A stretch of 64,000 bases of DNA from Rouxiella sp. S1S-2 (GCF_009208105.1 NZ_WFKL01000001.1:2108001-2172000), one strand, 5' to 3'. Positions 28,226 to 38,178 are shown, counted from the stretch's first letter. Program-made: numbers and translations. The notes: generated by a model from the letters alone, not told the origin.

Positions 28226-29464
28226 TTATTCCTCGCGCAGATTTTTACGCAGGCTTTTCACGTCGCCACTGCTGACCGCAGCCGCCGAATTCCCCCAGCT
28301 GTTGCGAATGTAAGTCAGCACATTAGCCACGTCGGCGTCGCTCATATTGTCAGCAAACGACGGCATGCCCGGCGCAGTAGGCGCGGCGTGGGTATCCACA
28401 GGACGACTGCCGGCCAGCACCACGTGGATTAGCGAGGTCGCATTGTCACTGACAATGAGCGGCGAGTTCGCCAGCCGTGGGAATAACCCTTCCTGACCCG
28501 CGCCGTTAGGCGTATGACACGCAGAACAGCGGTCAGCATAAATTGCTTTCCCGGCGATCATGCTGCTGTCATTGGTTTTTATCGGCTCAGGGGCCTTTGA
28601 CCCACTGTCGTGGCCACTGTCCTTAAGATAAACTGCCACCGCCTTCAAGTCTGCGTCGGTCCACAGGTTCGACGAGTTTTTAACCTCCTCGGCCATCGGG
28701 CCAGACGCCATGTCGAAGCGATTTGAACCGTTTTTCAGGTAGGCGGTAATATCTTCAATCGTCCATTTCCCCAGACCTGTATGATTATTAACGGTGATGT
28801 CCGGAGCCATCCAGCCTTCAACCACGGCACCTCGCAGAAACTCGCTATTTTTGTCCCCGCCGAGCAGATTTTTCGGCGTATGACAGGTGCCGCAGTGCCC
28901 TAGTCCCTCCACAATATACGCGCCGCGGTTCCAGTCAGCGGACTTCTTCAAATCGGGAATGAACGCGCCTTGATCAAAGTTAATCCAGTTCCAGGCGATC
29001 AGGCTCGTACGAATGTTGAACGGGAAGGGCAGTTGATTGGTTTGCACCGCGTTATGCACCGGCTGTAGGGTTTGCAGATATTCCCAAATCGCCCGATTGT
29101 CTGCTTTCGTCACCTTGGTATAGGCGGTAAAAGGCATCGCGCCATACAGCCTGATCCCATCATGACCTACGCCTTCTGACATGGCACGTTGAAAATCATC
29201 AAACGTCCACTTGCCAATTCCGGTATCGGGATCGGGGGTAATATTGGCACCCATCAGCACGCCAAACGGTGTTTGCAGGGACACGCCACCGGCAAAAGGT
29301 TTGCTGCCTTCAACGCCGGAAGTGTGACAGGCGGCGCAGTCGCCCAGCACCGCCAGATAGCGGCCGCGCTCAACCTGAGAATAGTCCCCATTGCCGGCCG
29401 CGTGGGCTAACGTGCTGACGCCCAGTGCCAGCAGTGCCAGAGAGAATGACCTCAGTTTTTTCAT
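28226..29464 (-). CDS. Triheme cytochrome c subunit of membrane sugar/alcohol dehydrogenase
   Basis: A 412-residue periplasmic protein with a signal peptide (about 1-22, ending AHA). Three heme c sites are present: CAACH (43-47), CGTCH (191-195) and CSACH (313-317). This is the electron-transfer subunit of gluconate 2-dehydrogenase-type and FAD-glucose-dehydrogenase-type complexes, passing electrons from the flavoprotein to ubiquinone. The start overlaps the flavoprotein stop by 4 bases. It is the last gene of a three-gene minus-strand operon. Confidence 0.93.
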   Translation of the reverse strand: MKKLRSFSLALLALGVSTLAHAAGNGDYSQVERGRYLAVLGDCAACHTSGVEGSKPFAGGVSLQTPFGVLMGANITPDPDTGIGKWTFDDFQRAMSEGVGHDGIRLYGAMPFTAYTKVTKADNRAIWEYLQTLQPVHNAVQTNQLPFPFNIRTSLIAWNWINFDQGAFIPDLKKSADWNRGAYIVEGLGHCGTCHTPKNLLGGDKNSEFLRGAVVEGWMAPDITVNNHTGLGKWTIEDITAYLKNGSNRFDMASGPMAEEVKNSSNLWTDADLKAVAVYLKDSGHDSGSKAPEPIKTNDSSMIAGKAIYADRCSACHTPNGAGQEGLFPRLANSPLIVSDNATSLIHVVLAGSRPVDTHAAPTAPGMPSFADNMSDADVANVLTYIRNSWGNSAAAVSSGDVKSLRKNLREE

Positions 29465-31224
29465 GCAATCATCTCCCCAGGATTTTTCAGATAGCGCTCG
29501 CGAATCGCTTCGGCCGCTTTGAACGCCAGTGCACCAACAGTTCCGGTTGGGTTATAGCCTGGGTTTTGCGGGAAAGCAGAAGCGCCGACCACAAACAGGT
29601 TAGGCACGTCCCACACTTGCAGATATTTGTTTACCGAACTGGTCGAGGGGTCAGCCCCCATAACAAACCCGCCGCAAACGTGTGAAGACTGGTAAGGCGT
29701 CCCGTTCCAGTGCCCCTTAGTGGGGCTTTCAACGTACTGACGCGGATTCATTGCTTTGGCGATTTCACCCACTTTATCGGTGCAGTATTGCGCCATTTTC
29801 AAGTCGTTCTGCGGAAAGTCGAAGGTCACACGCAGCAGCGGGCGACCCAGTGGATCTTTATAGGTCGGATCGAGCGAAAGATAGTTGGTGCGTATAGTGT
29901 AACTGCTGGCCTCGCAGCCTATCGACATACTGCTCAAATAGTTTTTGACCGTCGCCTGCTTCCACTCTTTGCCCCATTTAGGCGTACCCGGTGGCACCGG
30001 CCGGTAGCCGATAGGGGCCGCGCCAATTGGCGTGACGCGAATACTGCCGCCGCCGAAGAAGCCGAGTCCACTGTGGTCAAAGTTATCGTTGTTGTATTCG
30101 TCAATTCCCATGCCGACGGCACCGGCGCCAATAAACGGGTTAAAGTTTTTGTCGTCAAAGAACAGCTGCACGCCGTTGGCCGTCTGGTAGGCGTAGTTGC
30201 GGCCGGTGGTGCCGGTATTGCTCACCGGATCATAAGGTTTGCCAATCCCAGAGAGTAGCATCAGGCGCACGTTTTCAAAGGTATAGGCGCTAACCACCAC
30301 CAGTTCCGCGGGCTGTTCCCACTCATCGCCGGAGGAGTCGATATAGATAACGCCGGTCGCCTTTTTACCGCTTGAATCCATCACCACTTTCATCACTTCA
30401 CAGCTGGTGCGCGCTTCAAAATTGTTCTTACGGATCAAAGCAGGCAGAACCGTAGTGATGGCACTGGCTTTCGAATAGTTTGCGCAGCCGTAGTTGGTGC
30501 AAAAGCCGCAGAAGGTGCAAGGGCCCATTTTCACGCCGAGTGGGTTAGTGTAAGGCTCGGAAATAAGCGAAGAAGGCACTGGGAAGGCTTTATAGCCCAT
30601 GTTGCGTGCGGCTTCGGCAAACAGCGTGGGGCCGTAGGGTTGGTCCATTGGGCGAGTCGGGTACTCAATGGAGCGCATCCCTTCGAAAGGATTGCCGCCT
30701 TCATGATGTTCACCGTTAACGTTGGCGGCCTTGCCCGAAACGCCGGCCAGGCGTTCAAACGAGGCGTAGTGCGGCTCCATTTCGCTCCAGTCTGTGCCCC
30801 AGTCTTGCAGAACCAGCTCGGAAGGCATTTCTTTGGCGCCGTATTTTTCCAGCAGATAGCTGCGTAACCTAAATTCGTTTGGCTGGAAGCGGAAGGTAAT
30901 GCCCGCCCAGTGGTTGCCCGCACCGCCTGTGCCGTTGCCCGGGTGGAACGAACCCCATTCGCGCATCGGTAGCGCGGTTTGCGAGGGATTATTACGAATA
31001 GTAATGGTGTTTTGACGGTTGCGCAGCATCAATTCTTCACGGCTGTTGTAGCGCAGCTCGTCAGCAACGGTTGCAATATTAAAATCACGCGCAGTGTCGC
31101 GCCACGGGCCGCGTTCAATCGCCACTACGTCGAGGCCTGCTTCAGTCAGCTCGTGCGCAATAATCGATCCCGCCCAGCCGAGACCAATGACGACCACGTC
31201 GGTCTTGGGGAGTTTCTTCGCCAT
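29461..31224 (-). CDS. GMC-family FAD dehydrogenase subunit (gluconate/glucose type)
   Basis: A 587-residue flavoprotein. The FAD-binding GLGWAG (14-19) lies in VVVIGLGWAGSIIAHEL, and the C-terminal GMC block includes SSHVCGG and NPGYNPTGTVGALAFKAAE. A cluster of Cys236, Cys239, Cys242 and Cys247 (GPCTFCGFCTNYGC) matches the region reported to hold a [3Fe-4S] cluster in Burkholderia FAD-glucose dehydrogenase. It oxidises a sugar, sugar acid or polyol in the periplasm and feeds electrons to the triheme subunit. Export probably depends on the Tat signal of the small subunit upstream. Gluconate to 2-ketogluconate is the most likely reaction, but glucose or sorbitol cannot be excluded. Confidence 0.9.
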   Translation of the reverse strand: MAKKLPKTDVVVIGLGWAGSIIAHELTEAGLDVVAIERGPWRDTARDFNIATVADELRYNSREELMLRNRQNTITIRNNPSQTALPMREWGSFHPGNGTGGAGNHWAGITFRFQPNEFRLRSYLLEKYGAKEMPSELVLQDWGTDWSEMEPHYASFERLAGVSGKAANVNGEHHEGGNPFEGMRSIEYPTRPMDQPYGPTLFAEAARNMGYKAFPVPSSLISEPYTNPLGVKMGPCTFCGFCTNYGCANYSKASAITTVLPALIRKNNFEARTSCEVMKVVMDSSGKKATGVIYIDSSGDEWEQPAELVVVSAYTFENVRLMLLSGIGKPYDPVSNTGTTGRNYAYQTANGVQLFFDDKNFNPFIGAGAVGMGIDEYNNDNFDHSGLGFFGGGSIRVTPIGAAPIGYRPVPPGTPKWGKEWKQATVKNYLSSMSIGCEASSYTIRTNYLSLDPTYKDPLGRPLLRVTFDFPQNDLKMAQYCTDKVGEIAKAMNPRQYVESPTKGHWNGTPYQSSHVCGGFVMGADPSTSSVNKYLQVWDVPNLFVVGASAFPQNPGYNPTGTVGALAFKAAEAIRERYLKNPGEMIA

Positions 31225-31250
31225 AATATGATGTCCTTAAGCCGTGGCCC

Positions 31251-32021
31251 TTAGCTTTTTGATACCTTCCACGCATCGCCGCCGGAGATGCTGAGAGGTT
31301 CGAGATCCAGTTTTTGGTTATGCTTGCCAATATATTCGCGGTAGTCGTAGCGTGCGCCCGGAAATCCGAGCATCTTCCACGACACCATGTTGCGATTACC
31401 GCCGTAGATAGGATCAGCAAAGAAACCCTCCATGGTGTTTTTCAGCACGATGGCGAAAAACAGTTTGGAGTCGATAGGGTTCTTAAAACTGGATGCATTA
31501 AGGTCAATTTTTCCACTTTCCAGACCGGAGAGCACCTCGTCTTGCTGGTCAGCAGTCAGGTCTTTAAAGGATTTTTTAAAGCTGTTCTGGGTGTACTCTT
31601 CAAGGGCAGCAAGCCCGATACGATAGCGCTGCTGTGGTACCAAGGGGGACTGGTCGCCCTGTTCCGGCGTGCCTGGCTGGAAAGGGCCCTGCATGTAAAG
31701 ACGTTCATAGGTGCCATAGAACCCGACCATCTGGCGGTCAATAAAGACCGCACAACCCGCTTCTTTACCGCCGATGCTGAGATTGTCGGCCGGAATAAGC
31801 CGGTCAACAATGGCTTCGAGGGCCGCCGCTTCAGCATCGTTAAAGAACACCCAGCCATCGGTTTCAATTTGCGGAGGAGGACTGCTGTCGAAAGGACTCC
31901 AGGTAGGTGTACCTTTAAGGCTGACGGCGTTGGCCGCCTTTGCCGCGCCGAGAACGGCGGATGCGGCTGAAAACGTTAGAATTTGCCGACGAGTAATGCC
32001 CGGCAAGGTTTTTTTGCTCAT
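31251..32021 (-). CDS. Gluconate 2-dehydrogenase subunit 3 family, Tat-exported small subunit
   Basis: A 256-residue protein with a twin-arginine signal (TRRQILTFS near residues 10-18, then a hydrophobic run ending AANA at about 32). It belongs to the gluconate 2-dehydrogenase subunit 3 family, which has no cofactor but acts as the export escort for the folded flavoprotein. It is the first gene of the operon; GGGGA precedes the ATG. The gap to the flavoprotein is 26 bases. Confidence 0.9.
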   Translation of the reverse strand: MSKKTLPGITRRQILTFSAASAVLGAAKAANAVSLKGTPTWSPFDSSPPPQIETDGWVFFNDAEAAALEAIVDRLIPADNLSIGGKEAGCAVFIDRQMVGFYGTYERLYMQGPFQPGTPEQGDQSPLVPQQRYRIGLAALEEYTQNSFKKSFKDLTADQQDEVLSGLESGKIDLNASSFKNPIDSKLFFAIVLKNTMEGFFADPIYGGNRNMVSWKMLGFPGARYDYREYIGKHNQKLDLEPLSISGGDAWKVSKS

Positions 32022-32544
32022 CTTGTTCCCCTGTTTATTTTTATTTATAAACGCAGCAGATGCAGCGCTTTCAACACATTGATATAAGTAGGGAATTACA
32101 TGTATTTACGCTGTTTTTTTTAATAAAACTAAAAAGAGTGATGACGTTCTAAGTGAATAATCAACTCAGTCGGATGACGTAATCCCTCACTGTTACTAGG
32201 GAAGAATAGGATACTTAGCATTGTAAATGAAATGTATATTTATGTTATTTAGGTGTAATTTATGTATGTAATTTGTGTATTTTTAGTGTTTTTAATACCA
32301 CGATTGCTCATAAAAAGTTAGGCAGGGCGGGTGGAAAAAACATTTAAATTAATAGGGTTAGCGTGGATTTCACGGCCAGTTATGTCTCTGTGTTGAAACG
32401 TAATTAAAACGATCATTGATGCCTAAAAAGATCACACGAATTGCAACACTCCTCACATCCTTTTCAGAAATTGTACTTAATGAATTTCCCCCAATACTTG
32501 AATTTCTGGCCTCGTCCGGTAAGATCAACGCTTAATAGATAAAT
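32022..32544. other. Divergent intergenic region between dehydrogenase operon and ychO
   Basis: About 520 AT-rich bases with no convincing gene on either strand. It must hold the promoters of the minus-strand dehydrogenase operon and of the plus-strand ychO gene. Nothing more specific could be assigned by eye. Confidence 0.4.
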
Positions 32545-32553
32545 GTGTGGATT

Positions 32554-34095
32554 ATGACCGACGTCACAAAAAAAATATTAAATTCTAGTAAGCACCCCTA
32601 TTGCTCCGTGGCGTTGTTTTTGAACATCGTGATAATGGGCATGGCGATAAACTGTGTCTTTTATCCCCTCAGCGCTCAGGCGTTTATCAGTGACTCGACC
32701 CTCACCCTTAACCCCGGCATCGACTATTCTGCGCCCGCGTCTGCAGCCAACTCTCCCTTTAACAGTGGCGCTGGGGACGTAAACCCCAACGCCTTGCCTG
32801 ATCTCGGGAGCAGTGTGAATAACGGTCAGGCCGCGCAAAGTATGGCTTTCGAAACCAAGGTAGCCACTACGCTGAAACAGTTTGGCGAAGACAGCACCGC
32901 CAGCGGCAGCGATGATCCTTTGCGTGAGCAGGCCGAAGCGCTGGCCATGCAGCAGGCCGCCCGTCTGGTGAAGCAGGAAACTTCCAGCCTGCTTTCTCCA
33001 CTGGGCACTACCACCATTAATTTTGACGTTAACGGCGGAAATCTGAGCGGCAGTTCGGCCTCGTTACTGAGTCCGCTTTACCTAAGCAAAACCCTGTTAA
33101 CCTATAGCCAAATTGGCATTCAACACCTTAATAACGCCGACGTGGGTAACTTTGGTCTCGGGCAGCGCTGGTCGCAAGGCGCCTGGATGCTGGGCTATAA
33201 CGCCTTTCTCGATGATGACTTTGTGAGTGAGTTAAAACGCGGTAGTGTGGGTGCCGAAGCCTGGACCGATTATCTGCATTTTTCCGCCAACTACTATCAG
33301 CCTATTTCTGGTTATCACCCCGAATCTCAGGGGTCGGCAACGCTACGCCGCATGGCGGCAGGGTATGATATTCGCACCCGCGCCTATCTGCCTTTTTATC
33401 GGCAAATTGGCGCTACCCTTAGCTATGAGCAGTACCGCGGCGATCGGGTGGATTTGTTTGGCGATGGCAATTATCAAAGTAACCCTTCAGCGCTGTCACT
33501 GGGTGTGAATTACACGCCGGTACCCCTGTTTACGGTAAGCGCTGAGCGACAACAGGGGCAGAGTGGTGATAATCAGGATCTGTTTCAGCTGTCTTTGACC
33601 TATAAAATTGGCGTGCCGCTGAGCCAGCAGCTTTCCACGCAGTACGTGGCCGACAGCCATTCACTGCGCGGCAGTCGTTTTGACGTGGTAGACAGAAATA
33701 ATATTCCGGTATTGGAGTTTCGCCAGCGTAAAACGCTGTCGGTATACTTGGCAACGCCGCCCTGGATTCTACAGCCGGGTGAGAGCCTGCCGCTTAAACT
33801 GGATATTCGAGCGGTAAATAAAATTCAGGCACTGAGCTGGCAGGGTGACACGCAGGCGCTGAGTCTGACCTCGGCGAAGACCAACAGTAATCCCGACGGT
33901 TGGACGGTGATTGTGCCCAAATGGGACGACAGCCCGGGAGCCAACAACAGTTATCGTCTGTCGGTGACGGCGGTTGACAGTAAGCAGCAGAACGTCACTT
34001 CAAACTGGATAACGCTTACCGTTCCGCCACCGCTCAGTGCCAGTTCTCCTCAGTACAACCTGAGTTTCGACCATGATGACAACGCTGATAACTGA
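32554..34095 (+). CDS. ychO: Invasin/intimin-like inverse autotransporter YchO
   Basis: A 513-residue outer-membrane protein (516 if GTG 32545 is used). A hydrophobic segment (about 15-45, ending SAQA) acts as signal. Residues about 80-350 form the inverse autotransporter beta-barrel domain typical of intimin and invasin, including WSQGAWMLGYNAFLDDDF and LPFYRQIGATLSYEQYRGD. After the barrel only one Ig-like domain (about 400-500) remains, so the passenger is very short, as in E. coli YchO. Position next to narL also agrees with E. coli. Convergent with narL, 18 bases apart. Adhesion or envelope roles are possible but not shown. Confidence 0.85.
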   Translation: MTDVTKKILNSSKHPYCSVALFLNIVIMGMAINCVFYPLSAQAFISDSTLTLNPGIDYSAPASAANSPFNSGAGDVNPNALPDLGSSVNNGQAAQSMAFETKVATTLKQFGEDSTASGSDDPLREQAEALAMQQAARLVKQETSSLLSPLGTTTINFDVNGGNLSGSSASLLSPLYLSKTLLTYSQIGIQHLNNADVGNFGLGQRWSQGAWMLGYNAFLDDDFVSELKRGSVGAEAWTDYLHFSANYYQPISGYHPESQGSATLRRMAAGYDIRTRAYLPFYRQIGATLSYEQYRGDRVDLFGDGNYQSNPSALSLGVNYTPVPLFTVSAERQQGQSGDNQDLFQLSLTYKIGVPLSQQLSTQYVADSHSLRGSRFDVVDRNNIPVLEFRQRKTLSVYLATPPWILQPGESLPLKLDIRAVNKIQALSWQGDTQALSLTSAKTNSNPDGWTVIVPKWDDSPGANNSYRLSVTAVDSKQQNVTSNWITLTVPPPLSASSPQYNLSFDHDDNADN

Positions 34096-34113
34096 TATTT
34101 TTGTGATATTGCC

Positions 34114-34764
34114 TTAAATGTGACTGCTTTGCAGAACCCACACCGCGGCTTCGACGCGCGATTTAAGCTTCATTTTTTTCAGCAGATGCTTAACGTGAAC
34201 CTTGACCGTGCTTTCAGTAATGTTAAGCCGACGGGCGATCATTTTGTTTGGTAAGCCTTCGGCGATAAGCTTTATGATGTCGCGCTCGCGCGGCGTCAAA
34301 CACTGGATATCGCGGTTGGTGCTTGGGCGGCTTTCGCGCAGGCTGGCGGCCAACACCGGGGTCAGTGTTTCACTCAAGACCATCTTGCCCGAAGCCGCAT
34401 GACGCAGGGCAATCAGTAAATCCTCAGGCTCCATGTCTTTAAGCAAATAGCCGTCGGCCCCGCGTTTAAGCGCCGTGACGACGTCATCTTCATTATTGGA
34501 AACACTGAACACCACAATCCGCCCGGATAAGTCAATTTCACGCATTTTATCCAGCGTATCGAGGCCGTTCATGCCCGGCATGTTCAAATCCAGTAAAATC
34601 AGATCTGGATCGAGCCGTTTTGCCAATTCTACGCCCTGTTCGCCACCGCTGGCTTCGCCAATAACCTGTAGCATCGAGTCCAGCGCGATAAGCTGTTTGA
34701 CGCCGTTTCGTAACATGGGATGGTCATCAATCAACAGGATGGTGGAAGGGTTGAGGTCACTCAT
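34114..34764 (-). CDS. narL: Nitrate/nitrite response regulator NarL
   Basis: A 216-residue two-component regulator. The receiver domain has the acidic pair at 13-14 (LIDDHP) and phosphoacceptor Asp59 ([10 protein letters not shown]). The LuxR-type helix-turn-helix (about 150-210) reads [19 protein letters not shown] and [14 protein letters not shown]. Phosphorylated NarL activates nitrate respiration and represses other anaerobic pathways. It overlaps the narX stop by 4 bases, so the sensor and regulator are co-translated. Its target-like heptamers are visible before narG and narK in this same window. Confidence 0.96.
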   Translation of the reverse strand: MSDLNPSTILLIDDHPMLRNGVKQLIALDSMLQVIGEASGGEQGVELAKRLDPDLILLDLNMPGMNGLDTLDKMREIDLSGRIVVFSVSNNEDDVVTALKRGADGYLLKDMEPEDLLIALRHAASGKMVLSETLTPVLAASLRESRPSTNRDIQCLTPRERDIIKLIAEGLPNKMIARRLNITESTVKVHVKHLLKKMKLKSRVEAAVWVLQSSHI

Positions 34765-36593
34765 ACGTGCTCCTTGTGGGTAAGGGGAGAGGAGTCAGGG
34801 CAAAATTTTACTCTGACCAAGGTGCCGCCGCCGTCGCGCGAAGTGACTTGGCACTCGCCTTGTAAACTACTTGCTCTGTCCCGCATTATCATTAATCCAT
34901 AGTGATTTTGACGCAGCGCTTCAGCGGGAAGTCCGCTACCGTTATCGGCAATTTGCATCGTAACTTGGCCGTTTTCATGCTGCAGGCTGAGTGAAACCTG
35001 CGTCGCCGCGGCGTGTTTATAGATATTATTCAGCGCCTCCCGCGCAATGTGCAGCAAATGTACGCCCTGATGAGCCGGGATCAGACGCGGCGGTAGCTGA
35101 TAGTCAAAGGTAACCTGTAGACCCATGCGTTTCGTAAATTCATCCACCGTATGCTGCAGCGCCGAGCGCAGCCCGGGCGCGGTAAGCTTGAGTCGGAAGG
35201 TGGTAAGCAGCTCGCGCAGTTGACTGTATGCGGTGTTTAACTCATCTCGCATTTGCTTGATTAATAAACTATTTTCTTCATTGGGTGGCGGGGTTTGCAT
35301 TTGCAAACAGGCAATCTGAATTTTCAGGCATGAGAGAGACTGTGCCAATGAGTCATGCAGTTCGCGGGCGATGGTGGAGCGCTCTTCCATTAGCATCAGT
35401 TGCTGATGATTGTCAGTTTGGCGGTCGAGCGTCAATGCGCTAGCCAACTGCTCCAGCAGAGTGCCGATCAGCTGCTGCTGGTCGTGCGTTAACGACTGTC
35501 CGTGAGGCAACCTTGCCAACAGTAGCCCATAATTTTCATCACCATCGCGCAATCGCCAGTTCAATGAGGCAGACTCTTCAAGCTCCGGAAACGCTTCGGT
35601 CTCTCCCCACGCCAGGCGCGGCGAGTGTGATTTCTGGCTGTCAATTTCGTGAAAGAATTCGGCGCTGTTGTTGTCATACAGGCGAAGCTGAATAGCCCTC
35701 AGCGGGGTCAGACTTTGCAGCTCCTGCAACACCTGCGGCAGTTTTTGCTCCAGCGATTGGCTAGTGTGCAGCTGTCGACTTACGCGATACAGAAAATCCA
35801 GCATCTGATTTTTATGCTGCAGGCTGCTGGTTTTTTCTTCGACCTTTTGGGCCAGGCTGGTGACCATTTCGGCCAGCGCCGCCGACATGCTGTCGAGCGC
35901 CTCGCCAAGCCGGTCCATTTCATTTTTGGCCATATTGGCGTTCATATCGCCGTGACGATAGCGCTGGGTAAAGTCGCCTTGTGTTACCGCCTTGGCCTGT
36001 GCCAGCAGTTGCCGCCAGGGTTTTTGCAAACGTAGCCGTAAAAAATAGAGCGTCAGCAGCAAAAAAATCAGCGTTAGTGCAATACCTGCCGCCTGAACCA
36101 GCGTTATCAGCATCAGATGATGTTCAGTTTTTTGGTCGAGCGCCGCAACCAGCGTGTCGAGCTGGCTAACAAACTCGGCGACTTCCGGCTTGGCCTGCTG
36201 CGGCCCGCTGGACTTCTGTAGTTCGGGTTTCAACGACCGCTGCCAGTAATCAAGTATTGCCGCGTACTGCGTTTTCAATCCTTCGCGCGCCACGGCGTTA
36301 GATAACTCGATGCTGTTCTGGTCTGCTTCAATCTGGCGTAAATAGGCATCGTCCTTTGAGGTTAACGGCAGCGTCGCCAGCAGTCGGTAGCTCTGCATGC
36401 GCAGCGATCCAGCCTTGTTAATGGCGTGAGCATTACCTTGAATGCTTTGTGCCATCCATGAAGCGACGCTCATGCCTGTGACGCCCAGCAGCCCTAAAAG
36501 CAGCATCAGCAGGATAATTTGTTTAACCAGTGAAAGTCGGGCCAGTGCAGATTTAATCGTACTCTCCTCCCCGGGAAGTCGGGCTGGGCGCAT
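34761..36593 (-). CDS. narX: Nitrate/nitrite sensor histidine kinase NarX
   Basis: A 610-residue inner-membrane kinase. The first helix (about 24-47) is followed by the nitrate-binding P-box [18 protein letters not shown] (56-73), a periplasmic helical domain, a second helix (about 165-188), HAMP, a central module, and a HisKA_3 domain with His413 in [12 protein letters not shown]; the ATPase domain ends the protein. The central module around 310-345 lacks the cysteines seen in E. coli NarX. Start is uncertain. ATG 36593 is used, but a perfect GGAGG (36566-36570) lies just before ACG 36560 and ATT 36557, exactly where the E. coli protein begins. It is divergent from narK and coupled to narL. 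Confidence 0.95.
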   Translation of the reverse strand: MRPARLPGEESTIKSALARLSLVKQIILLMLLLGLLGVTGMSVASWMAQSIQGNAHAINKAGSLRMQSYRLLATLPLTSKDDAYLRQIEADQNSIELSNAVAREGLKTQYAAILDYWQRSLKPELQKSSGPQQAKPEVAEFVSQLDTLVAALDQKTEHHLMLITLVQAAGIALTLIFLLLTLYFLRLRLQKPWRQLLAQAKAVTQGDFTQRYRHGDMNANMAKNEMDRLGEALDSMSAALAEMVTSLAQKVEEKTSSLQHKNQMLDFLYRVSRQLHTSQSLEQKLPQVLQELQSLTPLRAIQLRLYDNNSAEFFHEIDSQKSHSPRLAWGETEAFPELEESASLNWRLRDGDENYGLLLARLPHGQSLTHDQQQLIGTLLEQLASALTLDRQTDNHQQLMLMEERSTIARELHDSLAQSLSCLKIQIACLQMQTPPPNEENSLLIKQMRDELNTAYSQLRELLTTFRLKLTAPGLRSALQHTVDEFTKRMGLQVTFDYQLPPRLIPAHQGVHLLHIAREALNNIYKHAAATQVSLSLQHENGQVTMQIADNGSGLPAEALRQNHYGLMIMRDRASSLQGECQVTSRDGGGTLVRVKFCPDSSPLTHKEHV

Positions 36594-36620
36594 TTTTCAC
36601 CATCTTACGGCGGAACCCTA

Positions 36621-36636
36621 TACCCATAAAGTATTA
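36621..36636. promoter_or_regulatory. NarL-type heptamer pair upstream of narK
   Basis: TACCCAT-AA-AGTATTA has a perfect left NarL heptamer (TACYYMT) and a right arm matching 5 of 7, in the 7-2-7 arrangement. It lies in the narX-narK divergent region, about 32 bases before the FNR box. Confidence 0.5.
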
Positions 36637-36660
36637 CTCAGGCCATTAGTCGCGCCGAGG

Positions 36661-36674
36661 TTGACGCATATCAA
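36661..36674. promoter_or_regulatory. FNR box of the narK promoter
   Basis: TTGAC-GCAT-ATCAA matches the FNR consensus at 9 of 10 positions. A -10-like TAAGGT (36697-36702) is at the spacing expected for an FNR class II promoter. This would give anaerobic induction of narK. Confidence 0.7.
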
Positions 36675-36740
36675 CACTCAGGCCGTGTCCACTGCCTAAG
36701 GTGCACCTCAATTAGACTGAATTAACCTGGTGAGGTAGGT

Positions 36741-38156
36741 ATGACTGACGGTACATCATTGCGCAATGAAAAAACGCCCCGCGTGTTAAAAGACTGGCGT
36801 CCAGAAGACCGTGACTTTTGGAATGCCAAAGGGCATCGCATCGCCCGCCGTAATTTATGGATTTCGGTTCCCTGTCTATTGCTGGGATTTTGCGTGTGGA
36901 TGCTGTTCAGCGCCGTGGCGGTTAATCTGAATAAAGTCGGCTTTGCGTTCACCACGGAACAACTGTTTATGCTGACGGCTATTCCTTCAGTTTCAGGTGC
37001 AATACTGCGTGTCCCTTATTCCTTTATGACGCCACTGTTTGGCGGACGCCGCTGGACCGCTATCAGCACGCTATTTTTGCTGCTGCCCTGCCTTTGGCTA
37101 GGCTTCGCGGTTCAGAACACCTCGACCGCCTATTCTACCTTCCTTATTATTGCCTTGCTCTGCGGTTTTGGCGGTGCCAACTTTGCATCGAGCATGTCGA
37201 ACATCAGCTTTTTCTACCCAAAATCGCATCAGGGTGCGGCACTTGGCATTAACGGTGGCCTGGGGAATCTTGGCGTAAGCGTGATGCAGCTGGTGGCACC
37301 GTTAGCGGTTTCGGTGGCAATTTTTGGCTTCTTTGGCACACAGGGCAAAGAGCTGGCCAACGGCAGTATACTGTGGCTACAAAATGCCGCGTGGATCTGG
37401 GTGCCATTTTTGATGCTGGCAACGTTGGCCGCCTGGTTTGGCATGAATGATATCGCCTCATCCAAGGCGTCAATCCGCCAACAGCTGCCGGTGTTGAAAC
37501 GGGGTCATCTGTGGGTGATGAGCATGTTGTATTTGGCGGCCTTTGGCTCGTTCATTGGCTTCTCTGCCGGTTTTGCCGTCCTGACCAAGACTCAGTTCCC
37601 CGACGTAGAAATCATGCACTACGCGTTCTTTGGCCCGTTCTTTGGCGCGCTGGCCCGCTCGTTCGGCGGCATGCTGTCTGACAAACTGGGTGGCGTAAAA
37701 GTGACGCTGGTTAATTACTTGATGATGACCCTTTTTGCAGCGCTGCTATTCCTTACGCTGCCGGTTAACGGGCAGGGCGGCAATTTTATCGCTTTCTTTG
37801 CCCTGTTTATGGCACTGTTCCTGACGGCGGGGTTGGGCAGTGGATCCACCTACCAGATGATCGCGATAATATTCCGTAAAACTACCGCCGATCGTGCAAT
37901 TGCGCAGGGTAAAAGCCCTGAACAGGCACAGCAGGCAGCCGTTACTGACACCGCCGCCGCGTTGGGCTTTATTTCATCCATCGGCGCGATCGGCGGATTT
38001 TTCATTCCGCAGGCATTTGGTATGTCACTGGCGATGACCGGCTCACCGGCCGGTGCAATGAAAGTATTCTTGCTGTTTTATCTGGTCTGCGCAGCGGTGA
38101 CGTTCTGCGTATATGGACGTAAAAGTGCCCAGCCAGGGGGTAAGAAGCGTAAATAA
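36741..38156 (+). CDS. narK: Nitrate/nitrite antiporter NarK
   Basis: A 471-residue major facilitator protein with 12 predicted helices, very close to E. coli NarK along its length. The N-terminal DWRPEDRDFWNAKGHRIARR, the nitrate-signature GGLGNLGVSVMQLVAP and the second signature AGLGSGSTYQMIAIIF are present, with Arg in helices 2 and 8 expected to hold nitrate. It exchanges nitrate for nitrite at the inner membrane. It has FNR and NarL-type sites upstream and its own terminator. In E. coli narGHJI follows narK; here an alcohol dehydrogenase does. Confidence 0.96.
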   Translation: MTDGTSLRNEKTPRVLKDWRPEDRDFWNAKGHRIARRNLWISVPCLLLGFCVWMLFSAVAVNLNKVGFAFTTEQLFMLTAIPSVSGAILRVPYSFMTPLFGGRRWTAISTLFLLLPCLWLGFAVQNTSTAYSTFLIIALLCGFGGANFASSMSNISFFYPKSHQGAALGINGGLGNLGVSVMQLVAPLAVSVAIFGFFGTQGKELANGSILWLQNAAWIWVPFLMLATLAAWFGMNDIASSKASIRQQLPVLKRGHLWVMSMLYLAAFGSFIGFSAGFAVLTKTQFPDVEIMHYAFFGPFFGALARSFGGMLSDKLGGVKVTLVNYLMMTLFAALLFLTLPVNGQGGNFIAFFALFMALFLTAGLGSGSTYQMIAIIFRKTTADRAIAQGKSPEQAQQAAVTDTAAALGFISSIGAIGGFFIPQAFGMSLAMTGSPAGAMKVFLLFYLVCAAVTFCVYGRKSAQPGGKKRK

Positions 38157-38178
38157 CCTGCCATTTGCGGCAGGTTTT
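38155..38178 (+). terminator. Rho-independent terminator of narK
   Basis: AACCTGCC-ATTTGC-GGCAGGTT is an 8-bp stem overlapping the narK stop, followed by TTTTGCTTTCTT. It separates narK from the dehydrogenase gene. Confidence 0.8.

Noticed and set aside
29710..30258. 182-codon plus-strand frame
   Set aside because: It is antisense to the FAD dehydrogenase gene, whose motifs are complete.
31314..31970. 218-codon plus-strand frame
   Set aside because: Antisense shadow of the Tat-exported small subunit gene.
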